From assembly GCA_003344405.1 (NCBI GenBank), contig NOWV01000156.1, positions 118,061 to 182,060 on the forward strand: a stretch of DNA of 64,000 nt, given 5' to 3'. Both the position numbers and the translations under genes were made by a program. Origin of the DNA: Trichoplax sp. H2. Taxonomy: Eukaryota > Placozoa > Uniplacotomia > Trichoplacea. Under the pieces are notes generated by a model. It made no database searches, had not been told where the DNA came from, and saw only the letters and a program-made list of their open reading frames with translations. Shown here one piece after another: positions 25,125 through 37,345 of this stretch; the first letter of the stretch is position 1; every line of letters starts with the position of its first letter.

Positions 25125-26530
25125 CCAATACTGTACTGTACAGTGCTGTCTAATAGTAGTATGCCGTCGATGAAACACTATTGATGCTGTGGTCAACAAC
25201 AACATTTCATCGAGTAGAATATTGTACAGTAATGAAGACTTGACGATGGCTATTTCGGCAAGGCATGATTTATTCATAATGAACACATCATGGACAGTAG
25301 GCATCCAAATTGATGACAGTAGAATAACAAGTTGCAGTCCATTGTCCGGACGATTGCATTCAATCTCGTTGGACTAGTACTGTGCCTTGGACAATTTGTT
25401 GTTTATACTATCATCCACTGGGTACATCAACACAAATATGAAATGATCTGATGAAATGCATCTTAATCTATTCTAAACTGGTAACACATGCCTTGGGGAA
25501 AGCAAGGCTCCATTGAGCTGGTTACGTATGATGATTATTGTAATCTAGTGGTTGCTTACCAACAAAGTTTGATGATGGACTTGTGCAATGTTGTACAGCG
25601 TGTTGAATTGACAGATTTGCTTGTCGATTGAATCCAGTTCGATGCTACAGTTCAGGTATTCTCGATAGCCAAGTAATGCTATCTGCAATAGAGCTCAATG
25701 CCAACTGTCTACGAGTAGAAGCTATCCAAAATATCAAATCAATCTTGAATAGGAGCCATTCCAAGTTTCCTGCTGACAATGCAAAGTTGCAGAATACCGT
25801 CCACCTAGTAGAAGCTGGTTGCTGAGTCAGCAACGTTTGCTATCTTGACTGGCTCAGGCTACACTCGATGGAGTGTTTGAGCAGCGAGCTGATGCGGCCG
25901 GCTTGTAGGACAATAACAATCGTGTCCATTGTACGGTACAGTACAGCAGGTCAAGGGGCTTCATTTTACAGTGTATGTACTGTATGTGTCGATAGGGGCA
26001 AAAGTGTAATGGATCAACTCTCTTAGTTGTACAGTATAGAAATTGATAATTGATCGAGACATAGTACAGTCTAGTGAAGTCCAATGGACGTCCTGTACAG
26101 TACTGTACAATGTACTGTATGGTACTGTACCTTACAGTACGATGTACTGTCGAAAAATGGTACAGTACACTGTATTGTACACTGTACACTGTAGACAGGG
26201 CAGTACTAATACTATAGTGTACAGTCGTCTCCGGCAAATTGTAATTAGATACAGTATATTTTACTACCTATTGAGACTACTATACAGTACAGTATACAGT
26301 ACAGTACAGTCTGTGGTTGCCGACTAGTTTATGGCGAGCTGGATAAAGGCTATGGGCAAAAGTGAGTGTTGACGAGTTGATACAGTACAGGTGAATCCAG
26401 TCACAACTGTCTCCACTGTACAATACACTGTACTGTACAGTCCTTCTCGAACAGGTTAATCCAGACACAAGTGAGTCCAGTCCAGCTCGAACAGTACCGT
26501 AGAGTGTAGACTGTAGACTGTATGTACTGT
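25125..26530. repeat. Second TGTAC-rich satellite region
   Basis: Discontinuous runs of GTACTGTAC and TACAGTAC in both orientations (25130, 25930-25990, 26060-26290, 26380-26440) separated by low-repeat DNA. It starts about 130 bp upstream of the HEAT gene start and grades into the 172-bp tandem repeat. The motif is the same as at 10.4-12.3 kb. Confidence 0.8.
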
Positions 26531-27055
26531 ACAGTAGGCTATACTGCACAGTGCACAGTACTGTACTGTACAGTAGCACAACATCCAGTTCGAACAGTAC
26601 TATACTGTAGAGTGTAGACTGTAGACTGTACAGTATGACACAACATCCAGTTGGAACAGTACTGTAGACCATAGACTGTAGACTGTAGACTGTATGTACT
26701 GTACTGTAGGCTATACTGCACAGTGCACAGTACTGTACTGTACAGTAGCACAACATCCAGTTCGAACAGTACTATACTGTAGAGTGTAGACTGTAGACTG
26801 TACAGTATGACACAACATCCAGTTGGAACAGTACTGTAGACCATAGACTGTAGACTGTAGACTGTATGTACTGTACTGTAGGCTATACTGCACAGTGCAC
26901 AGTACTGTACTGTACAGTAGCACAACATCCAGTTCGAACAGTACTATACTGTAGAGTGTAGACTGTAGACTGTACAGTATGACACAACATCCAGTTGGAA
27001 CAGTACTGTAGACCATAGACTGTAGACTGTACAGTGTACAGTACTGTAGGTCACG
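26519..27055. repeat. 172-bp tandem repeat, three near-identical copies
   Basis: The anchor GTAGGCTATACTGCACAGTG occurs at about 26535, 26706 and 26878 (periods 171 and 172 bp). Each unit contains two half-copies marked CACAACATCCAGTTCGAACAG and CACAACATCCAGTTGGAACA (same site, one base apart) plus TGTAGAC heptamers and TGTAC pentamers. Copies are almost identical over more than 170 bp, so the expansion or homogenisation is recent. Long minus-strand frames through it are repeat artefacts. Confidence 0.93.
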
Positions 27056-27560
27056 ACATCCTGCGGAAAGTATCGACCGTCGGCGGCTGAAAGCGACGCA
27101 CACCTGACCTCAAGCCTGCAACGCCAACCCTTGCAGGACGAACTACCTGATCAAGTCATCCTCCAGGCGAGTGATCACTAGGCCGCGATCGAACGTTCCT
27201 TGTCCGTCATACCACTGTTTGTCTATTACTGAGCGTCAACTGCGTTGATGACGTACGTGTCGAGGCCCCGGCAGCCCCCCCCCCCCCTCAGTCTGTATAG
27301 TCGTGGTTGGGAGGTAAGTGGAACATTGATCAGCAGCAAGTCGTCGATGCTCAAGCTAAAGTGGAATAGCAGCAATCCATCTTCAACTTTGCAATCGTGC
27401 TGATTTTCATCGGTTATCTCCTTCTTCTTCAACAACGACTGTGCTATTGGCTGACATTATCCACTAGTGGAAAGCAACACGTCGCGAGCGTCAGCAGGCT
27501 GGAAGCAATCTGGCCAGCGATCGGGTAAGATGACCACGGGAAAGAAGTGGAGAAAGGATT
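27050..27560. other. Local G+C-rich island upstream of MED25
   Basis: About 500 bp with visibly higher G+C and many CpG dinucleotides (for example ATCGACCGTCGGCGGCTG near 27074), against AT-rich surroundings. It includes a 13-C run at 27275-27287. No coding match was recognised. It lies between the satellite and the MED25 start, so it could be a promoter region, or a foreign or old mobile fragment; neither is shown. Confidence 0.5.
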
Positions 27561-27728
27561 GAAATGATCCATCATCCATGGATAGAATAGAATGAGTCAA
27601 GATCGATGGATAGCAGAGAAATAGTCATCATCATTCTTTTCTTTCATCTAGGTTGGAGACCATTCTATTGGCCTTGGATACGATCATCATCATATTGACT
27701 TGCAAGTGGTAACACATTACTACTTGCA

Positions 27729-30700
27729 ATGGCGGATGTTGTATTTGTTGTCGAAGCGACCGCTAATTTAGCCGAACATTTCACTCAATTGAAAGAATCC
27801 TATTTGCTACCAGCAATGGAGTAAGTAGACAGACTTGATCTTTTATCCAAGTCAACATTGCTTGCATACTTGAGCCACCAAAATAACCCTTGACTATGGC
27901 ACATGTTGTTTGAATTGTCCTTTTGCCAACCTCGTACAGTAGTGTACAAGATTTTTTTTTTTCCTCCTCCCCCCCCCTTTACCTTCACCGTGATCCAATC
28001 AATACCATCTTCAATATGGATTGATTTTCCCAATACCTTGTAGCAAACTCTATACTGTACTTTGCCGCAATAGAATCGTTAGTAAACCTCATTTTCAATA
28101 TTACTCTCTTCCTTGCTTGCCGATCCTTTCGACATGGACTATTCTACTCGATAAAGCAATCGCCGAGATCATTCCTAAATATCCCTCTCAGTCTTGTTGA
28201 TAACGATTGTTATCCATCCATGCTAGCCATAATACGATCGTATCCAGTTCAACCTACTGTTTGCGTATCGATCCCTGACTTTCTATCACCACCAACCATG
28301 GCTGCAGCCAATGCTTCATCGGCCATCGTTTCGCTTTTTAGAATTCCATTTCTGAACTGTATTAGCCATTGCAGCCATCATCTTCCTCATAGACTACTTT
28401 CATCTCCCATCCAACTCCTTTATCCATTGCAAGTTGATGTCTTTTCCTCAACGCTTCTCTTTTCCCCCCCCCTCAAAAGTAGTCCCTGCCATTCCTTTCT
28501 TCATGGTTAATCCGACCGACGCCATTGCATCCTATCGACCACAAGATAAATGCCCTTTCCATCCCCTAGTTTGAAAATATAATGCAATATCGAACGACAA
28601 TTCTTTTGAATTGTATTGTGCCACACAGATTAGATGATGATTTACCGTAGATTCTCAATCGTCTTCAATCATTCTAATAGAAGAATGAGGAAATACCAGT
28701 TCAGTTAATATAGAAAATTATCCACTAAATGGTGTTATCACTTTGTTGCTGTAGTTTGCTTGATTGCAAGCGATATACCCTAACAGAGCATGATGATTTC
28801 ACCTTGGTCTTCAAATGGCAACTCCAATAACTTGACTGTTGACAAAGATTTCCCATCAATACTATTGAAAATGCCCTTCCATCGATGCAATGCAATGCAA
28901 TGGATATTGCAATCCATCATTGGACTCCAATAACAAAGTTTGCAAACGTTCGCAAGGTCTACAGCCATCTCTAAGCTGTATCATGAGAAACGATGGTCGG
29001 GTTATATCGCTGCCTTCATAAATTCATTAATCGAAACATCATTGCCATTCCATTTTTATAAAGCGCAAAAAAATGGTCCATCTGCCCCCCTCTGTAAAAT
29101 GATCATCGTCCAACTTTGAAATCAGTAACTAACTAATGTCAAAGTATCCCCCTATTCAAGATGGCGGAAAAAAATTAAAAAAACAGCGTCAATGTCTCTC
29201 CACTGAGTTATTTGCTTTTTGCCGATCACCTAGCAAATACTGTCCATACTTTTCAAACCTTTTCTATCGCTCTGTTCCATTTGCCTTGATGAATATGCAA
29301 TGAATTGGACGTTAAGCCTAATGCGTGATGATTCATATTATCTTCCATTTGCTCGTGTTAAAAGGACATCCTTATAAACGATCAATGCCTGTTGCTCAAA
29401 ATGAATCATTACTATTTTGGGGCAGGCCAAATACCCCTTTTTGGGCAACGGCCAAGATATCATGTATAAGCTGATCGATAACCAATCATCGTTATTCAAC
29501 GATACGACGATATCATCATCCAGATTTCTACATAGGCATCTGTACGTATTTCTTTTTCTTCCCTGTTTTTTTCAACCCATGGAAAACACCTTGATGATGA
29601 TGATGTGAAAAATGCTTAAATCTTGTTGTAGTATTGGATTGTTAGCCGTCTTTCAACTGATGCTGAATCACAAACACTCTAAAGCCAGTTGGATTTCAAA
29701 GCTATCACTATATCCGTATCTAGTCCAGCCTTATATTGAATAATAATCCCCAAACGGATAACCCCCAATCAGTTAAATAGATGAACATCGATATTTTACA
29801 TTCATCTCTGACTTCCAATATGGATTTGATGATGACGATTCAAGACGCATCCATGGACTGGTTTAGCCCAGCCTTATTTAAAATAAAATTGGCAAAGATG
29901 ATAATGATGCTGGTAATTAAAGAATCAATTCGCCTACGTCCAATCGATTAAATGTGAAAATTTCTCATTCGTCTCCCTTACACATGCCTACCTAGACGGC
30001 ATTCTAGTGTTGTGTGTATATATATATATTCTGAATAGCACAAAAAAGCACATCGGTAATACTGTCTTGCACTGACTTGGAACATTGCAAGTTTGTCAAC
30101 TTTAATGAAAGATACCCCCACCAAAAATGATATTCCGATCTATTCCCATCCAAGTGTCCACTCTTAGCCAATACGATCATCATCATCGAGTCGTTACTGA
30201 TTGCACTAGAATGATCCGTGTCATTTCCATCTTCATGATATGGCACAGTAAAAGAATAAAATCGCTCTTAATGGTCAAATTGGGCATAAAGATGTACAGC
30301 TGCTAGCCATATTTAAAGCCGGTCCATACATACTCTAACCGCATTGAAAACTTTTTGCACTAGTTCTCTCCTGTTACAAAATAGAACGCATTCAGTTGAA
30401 ATGTTCTTCTTATTAGTCTACTCTTTCTTTTCTTGCTAGGGCAGTTTCTTTTTTATTAATAATACCTTCAAACTCGTCCACGCTATCGAACATTTTTCAC
30501 CCCACTTTGTTCATTGCTATCATGCCAATGCTGAACGGTATTCTATCACCTGACATTTTTCTTATATTTCCTCCATCCTTTCATGTAACTATCGAATACT
30601 CTCGTAAAATCAATTGCCNNNNNNNNNNNNNNNNNNNNTATATACCTTTTCAACCAACATTTTGAATCTCCATACTCATTTAGTCGCCTATACAATATGG

Positions 30701-33700
30701 TTTAATCGCTTTTTCAACGCTGCATAATTCACCGGAAAGCACAATTTTAAGCTGGAAACCACCGACCAATAATCTGAACGTCTGTAAGCAATGGCTTGAC
30801 TCTCTAAGGTGCTTGCAAAATCTCATTTTTTGATGTTCATGATGTTATATCTTTCCAATGTTTTAGCCTTGATTATATACAATCCTTCATATAATGCTTC
30901 AATGTGTCTCGCTGATACACGTGCGATACACTTTTCACTCCATTTAATGCTTTGAATTCACCGTAATAACTATTTAAAAATAGAGGGAAATATNNNNNNN
31001 NNNNNNNNNNNNNTATTAGTCTACTCTTTCTTTTCTTGCTAGGGCAGGGTTTTTTTTTTTTTTAATAATACCTTCAAACTCGTCCACGCTATCGAACATT
31101 TTTCACCCCACTTTGTTCATTGCTATCATGCCAATGCTGAACGGTATTCTATCACCTGACATTTTTCTTATATTTCCTCCATCCTTTCGCGTAACTATCG
31201 AATACTCTCGTAAAATCAATTGCCAACAATTTCTGAACATACGTTATACTACATAGGATTATCGTAACACACTCATTTTGTCTAAACTAGTTCAAAATCA
31301 TGTTGACGTATGCCAGAGCTAGGTGCAATTAGAGAAACGTCGATGAACTATCTCTACTCGTAGTTCATTATAATGGATTACTGCCGTTCTAGTTGACCGA
31401 GTTATGTTTTTTGCACCATTTGACGTGTAAAATATACTCGTATGCTACTATTTGAACTATTAAAAGGGATAAACACTCAATCCATATTTTATTCATTTTG
31501 ATAGCCAAATTAGCCAGAGAAATGGTGAAAATGAAGCTACACAAGCGCAGGTTGGTTCTTAAACTAATCAGCTAAATGTGTAATCATGTTACTAACAATC
31601 ATTTTATAGTAATTAATAACACGGTGATATACTCTAATGAAATGATCGATTGGTAGACGTAGACTTTTACAAGTTTACAATGAGTAAAGAATATCTTTCA
31701 GCGATTGTAACTGTTTTGTAATCAAAGTGCGAACGAGAAGTGATGAAAATGATCTTATGATGATAATCTCGTCATATACAGTAATGCAATTTGTAGAAAT
31801 AAGAACGACTTTAATTTGTTTTGTCTATTTTACGTATAGCATGAATAAATTATAAATCATTTGAAAATTTGTCATGACAACACAAACCAATCATTAAAAT
31901 AAATCATGTTATGTCGATGTCGGTTGGGCTAGGAACTTTTAAAGTCCCTGCTTGGGCCTTAATCACCGTTAGTTGTCCAGTTGCTTTCGATATTCTGTTA
32001 TTTACTTTCTATCATTAGCCTAAAAATTTATTGTACGGTAAAATATGGAATGATCTAACTCAATCTCCAAAACTTGCAATGGACTGCCTTTAACATCTTT
32101 TTCCTTGAAATCATCAGCCCTTGTTGATTTCAAGATTACATTGATCGCTAAAATAGTAACCTACCATAGTAATGATATCATGGTTGCGTTAAGTTGTAGC
32201 TGAAAACTTTCTAAATTTTGGTACATAAATATTTTATTCTTGTTTCAATTTAACTATCATCGTATATATATATGTGCAGTATCAATGATGTAGTTTACTC
32301 TATCAACATCCATAAATAGGCTATACCATTATGCATAAATCACTATCACTCTTATTGAGTGAAAATATTGCGGTAATAAACAAAAAAGGAAATAAGTATG
32401 ATCAAAGTTTTACTGAATAAAGAATTATCAATGTTCTTTTATATACCTTTTCAACCAACATTTTGAATCTCCATACTCATTTAGTCGCCTATACAATATG
32501 GTTTAATCGCTTTTTCAACGCTGCACAATTCACCGGAAAGCACAATTTTAAGCTGGAAACCACCGACCAATAATCTGAACGTCTGTAAGCAATGGCTTGA
32601 CTCTCTAAGGTGCTTGTAAAATCTCATTTTTTGATGTTCATGATGTTATATCTTTACTACGAGTATGTACAGTACTATATCGATACTGTATATATGTATG
32701 ATAAAGTTGAATTTATATTTTATGATTCAATTTTCCGTATAGTCCATGGAATCTCAAATTTAGACAATAATCCAATGTTTTAGCCTTGATTATATACAAT
32801 CCTTCATATAATGCTTCAATGTGTCTCGCTGATACACGTGCGATACACTTTTCACTCCATTTAATGCTTTGAATTTACCGTAATAACTATTTAAAAATAG
32901 AGGGAAATATTTATGAAAGATTAAAATTATCATGTTCAAATCATAAGTGTAACTAACGATCAGAAATAGCTGCCAATCTCAATCAGTGATATGTAATATT
33001 TTTGAACTCATTCATAAGTTATAACGGAGTAATATTTCTTTATAATCTTATTACACCTGTTGTTGACATGAATACCTTTTAAATGTTATGAAAGTAAAAA
33101 CAAATTGCATGACTCGAAAGAGTTACTTTAATTGTTCTTATGAATGCTTGAGTGTTTTTTCAATTAATTCTTTTCATTTTTCGGGTTGTTATTTAGATTT
33201 AATGGTGGCGGTGTTGAAGAGTACAGCGCGATTGAGGATGGATTGGGTGTTGCTTTACAGGTGATCTAAAGCATTGTTAATAAAATAGGATAAAATCTAA
33301 TTCTGTACTACTAAACCAAAGTAGAAACTGCGTACTAATAAATGCAAACTAGGTCTACATTTAATCTATTCGAAAATTAACATAATACTACTATGCAGTC
33401 AATTGACAATATATTGTATAATCAACCTGATAATATATAGCTAATATCTTTTAGATCAAATAGTTTGCTAATCAGGATGAGTACTTTATTATTCTCTTCT
33501 TGTGCCATCATATCTCGCTCATGCTTTTCTACTAACGACAACGATGACACTATTACTTCATATACACCGAACTAAAGAAACTTTGCTTTGGATAGTAATT
33601 AATCTATAGTATATTAATAGTTCTAAATATCGGGAAAAATTTTCAATCTCTTTTGTTACAATCTCAATTGGTTATCATAAATTGAAATTATCAACTTTCT

Positions 33701-36700
33701 ATGGATGATTTTTAGTGTTTTGACGATATGCAAGCTAAATATCATAAAGAAAAGTAAGTTTCCTCTACTCACTTTCTGATATTTCACATTATTATAAAAT
33801 AATTGATTGCAGTCAACTTTTTACACTATAACATCAGCACTATAAAGGATATAGCATATTAGGCATATAGATGCTATATCAGTGGCCATTTGAAGGCTAG
33901 AATGCCTTTGTATTCAAGATACCAATTGCAGTATTATTTCTATGTTATTTTAGTGGCACTATTCGTGATAAATTCTGTATCTTGGTCTGCAATTCTTCGC
34001 CATGTGGTATTCCGAGTTCGGCTTGTTATCAATATTGCGGATACAGTTGTGAAAGAATAGCTGAGTTAATTGGATCTGTAAGTATATTAATCTCACATTT
34101 TTATTACGTTGATCAAAAAATTGTTTTACTTATATGCGATAAACAATATGGTTGCTCTTCTAGCGCAAAGTCAACTTATCTGTAATATCGCCAAGACGAA
34201 TCTCTACATTGTGCAAACTTTACGATAAGGTATCATTAAAATCGAAAATAATAATTTTTAAGTTCTAGTTATAATAGGTATTATTTATTGATTGATTTAT
34301 TAATAAACTATGTTTCAATAATAATAATAGAGTATTATCGAGGATTTGCACGTTATGCCATCACAGGATTATGCAACAAGTCCTCATCATTTAGTCTTAT
34401 TAAAAGGCTTCAAGCTAGCAAGTAATTGTTATTCATTCTAAATTCATATATCATAACGCTATTTTTCCGTTAACAAACTACTACATAATAATCAACTTGA
34501 CATTCATATATCAAAGCGAAAGAACGTTCTGAACCAAAGACCACTGTTGAACCTAAACCTCAACCTGTCGTCACTAATGGTACCAAGGAACATCGAACTG
34601 TTAATGATGCCACCGCCAATACCAGAAATTTTATCCCTCCGAGTACAAGTATTAATTCACCTCCAAAAAATACTCCAGTTGTTGTCACAGCTGCTTCAGA
34701 AACGATAATGCCCCCTGTACGCTCATCTGTAACTAATGCAGTTCCTATGGTTGCACCAGTTTCACTTGTAACACCACCGCAAACTGCATTTAATCCAACT
34801 CCTCGTGATATCCCACCAGTCAAGGTTGCAAATAGGGATAAGCCTAACAGCAATGAAGCGATACCAGAAATTAGAAAAGACAACATTTCTAGATCATACC
34901 CACATACTAACCCGTCTACTACAAAGGGTATATAGTACATTAGATAACAAAAATTGATTAACATGGTACTTAGGTTAATGTGTTGCGTAATGCATTATTC
35001 TATATTTATCCATTATTTAGCGAGTCTCGAAATTACTAACCGATTTCCTAATACTAATCCAACTGTACCACCAAATGTTAGACATCCGCAACCGAATCTT
35101 AACGTCCAACGGGTAATATGAAATAATTATTTTGATCTTATATATCAATCCCTTGTGAATATTTGTTTAAAATGTCATATTATAACTTCAATTTTAATGT
35201 TTTTATAATAGCATTTAATATGGTCCGGTCTATTATCTTGGGAAAGACACAATAATAAGGTTTATTTAGGACATTGATTAGTCCATAATATATTATGAAA
35301 GATATATATTTTACCATATAATTTTACAATCAATAATTATGAACCAACATAACCTTTTCCTTAAAATAGGTTGATCGAAGATCGGGAGAAACACTTAGTG
35401 TTAATGGTTATGCGTATTCCAATGAAAATATGTAAATACAGAATAGATTAAAAAAGGAATTTAGTTAATAAATACTATTCTAGCCGACGTGAATATATAA
35501 GAATTACTGCAACCCGTAATATCCTTGTCAAGTAAACCTCTAAATAGTAGAAATTATATCACTTAACTTGCAGACGTGGCGAAGATTGGCCTAGGCAACT
35601 AATATTACGTTTCGTTCCTGGTAATCTTCTGGTAAGCAATGTAAAATTGAGTTACATCCTACAACGGTAAATTGCCTGATAATTGAAGTTGTGAATAAAA
35701 GTATAATGGATATTTTTACAATTTATAGGCGGAAATGATGCCTCTTTTGCGCAAATCAATTCAAATCTTATTTCACATATCTATGACCGATAACAATACA
35801 AAAAACTTAATTCAAACTCTTACGCAGAATAAAGTTGTAAGTATAAAAAATTTTAGTATGGTATTTATAGTGTGACTATTGTTGTAATCTATACAACTTG
35901 ATATCCTCTAGGTGGCTTTTATCTCATTTCAAGGCATATCGTTGAATCCAGAAGAAAAATTACGTCTGTTAATCCTGACTTATAATCCTAAAAAGAACTT
36001 TACAGGATATATTCCTCGTGATCAGGTTACTAAAGCTAGCCTTGTTATGTATTTATTTTATGATTCGTAAATTTGACAATTCTATATTTCCCTTTGAATA
36101 GATGGACTTTGTTCAAAAATTTCAGGTAATAAAACATCATTATGTAGGAAATGATAAAATTTTGGTTATAATTATTTTGTGATAATAATCATACTGTTTA
36201 CAGGTTGTCATGAAAAAATCAAGAGAAACCCAAAAACAAAAACAGCAGGTATATTCTTCATCCATTAATTAATTATACTACCATGTTAATAATACTATTG
36301 AACAGATATATTTTTCCGATCGTACTATAGTTAATGGATATGACATCAGCGATTATTGCATTTTAAGAATTACCAATGAGCATAACAGATGATAATTGTT
36401 CTCGTAATATTCCGTTATGTAAAACATACTTTACTATCGCCCTAGTATTTTTGTAGTTATTTCAACATGTATATTTAGAAAAATATGATCTGTACTTATC
36501 TATTAATGTATACTAATAAAAATTATATTTTTATCAATAGATGCAATCAGGTGGTTATCCTCCACATTCTGTAGGACAGCCTCAAATGTACGTTAACCAA
36601 CAACAACAACAACCACAACCACAACCGCAACAATCGCTGTTGCAAAGTCATTCCATGAAGACTCCTGTAGGAGCACAACAGTTGTCAAGTTTAAGTACCT

Positions 36701-37345
36701 CACAATCGGGTCCGATTACAAGCACTAAGAATAGTATGGTTAATATGACGAGATCATCTAACTTCGAACTTGGAGCTAATTCCTTAGTAAGTCTTTAATT
36801 ACTTGCACTCGATCTTTTTTACAATATGATTATTTCTATATTACCTATGACTAGAGTAGATTGACTTTAACCTATTCTTAAACAAAATTTTATAATAATG
36901 GCTGACTACCCTTTAACAATAGGGTAAATTGCAGCATTTAACTTCGTTGGATTCGCAATCGAAAGATCTGGTTAAGAATTACGAGTCACGAAGTCAAGTT
37001 AGTAGCATAGAATCTATTTTACAACAACAACCAGATGTACTATCTCGTTTCCAGCATTTAAATCAACAACGACAAGGAAATACAATGCAACAACAACAGC
37101 AATCACAAGTTAGAAATTTTCTGAATCAACAGCAACAATCTAATGTTACACAGCCACCACAGCAGCAACTGCTTAATCAACAACAACAGCAACAACAACA
37201 GCGTCAATCAATGTCTCATCAGCATAACTGGGCATTACAGCAACGTTTGCAACGAATGCAGTCTGCCCAAAATCAATCACAACAATTAGCAAATACTTTG
37301 AACTCAGCACAAAATAGAGCGCCTTCAGAGGATTGGTATCCTTAG
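27729..37345 (+). CDS. MED25: Mediator complex subunit 25 (vWA domain, PTOV/ACID domain, Q-rich tail)
   Basis: Mediator subunit that receives transcriptional activators. Exon 1 (27729-27820) opens MADVVFVVEATANLAEHF, the typical start of the MED25 vWA domain. Further exons: 33197-33260 (FNGGGVEEYSAIEDGL), 33716-33753, 33954-34077 (FCILVCNSSP), 34164-34229 (LSVISPRRISTL), 34331-34421 and 34517-34927 (Pro/Thr-rich linker), 35021-35112, then the PTOV/ACID domain in 35370-35431, 35574-35631 (DWPRQLILRFVPGNLL), 35729-35836, 35912-36025 (FTGYIPRDQ) and 36102-36125, then 36204-36248, 36541-36786 and 36923-37345, a glutamine-rich tail ending in EDWYP. At least one vWA exon (equivalent to the segment before FNGGG) was not placed. 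A weak candidate ends at about 31552, before the donor GTTGGT. Intron 1 (27821-33196) contains two assembly gaps and duplicated sequence. Confidence 0.92.
27821..30411. other. MED25 intron 1, left part
   Basis: No convincing exon, repeat array or RNA gene was recognised. Poly-C and poly-T tracts occur near 27950-27980, and there are several short CATC/GATG-rich stretches. The missing MED25 vWA exon(s) could be here or further right. Confidence 0.4.
30619..30638. other. Assembly gap (20 N)
   Basis: Run of 20 undetermined bases; a fixed-length scaffold gap. Confidence 0.99.
30994..31013. other. Assembly gap (20 N)
   Basis: Run of 20 undetermined bases; a second fixed-length scaffold gap bounding the 355-bp duplicated contig. 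Confidence 0.99.
32656..32771. other. 116-bp insertion/deletion relative to the duplicated copy at 30639-30993
   Basis: The two copies are collinear up to ATATCTTT and resume at CCAATGTTTTAGCC; only this copy has the intervening 116 bp. The insert contains the satellite word GTACAGTAC near its left end (about 32667). No terminal inverted repeats or clear target-site duplication were seen. Confidence 0.8.

Larger units (their letters stand above)
30412..31224. repeat. Duplicated contig ends around two N-gaps (probable unmerged haplotypes)
   Basis: The sequence at 30412-30618, just left of the first gap, recurs at 31014-31224, just right of the second gap. The copies differ by a poly-T length change and a few substitutions (for example CATGTAAC versus CGCGTAAC). 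The 355-bp segment between the gaps (30639-30993) is a second copy of sequence at 32442-32912. Both patterns are what unmerged allelic contigs produce, so about 600 bp here is probably artificial. Confidence 0.88.

Noticed and set aside
25854-27103. Minus-strand open frames of 127-158 codons with YSTV/LQST repeats
   Set aside because: Same cause: TGTAC/TGTAGAC satellite sequence and the 172-bp triplication, not a gene family.
30639-30993. Reading the gap-bounded 355-bp segment as a dispersed mobile element
   Set aside because: It matches 32442-32912 end to end apart from one indel and a few substitutions and is bounded by N-gaps, which fits an unmerged allele far better than transposition.
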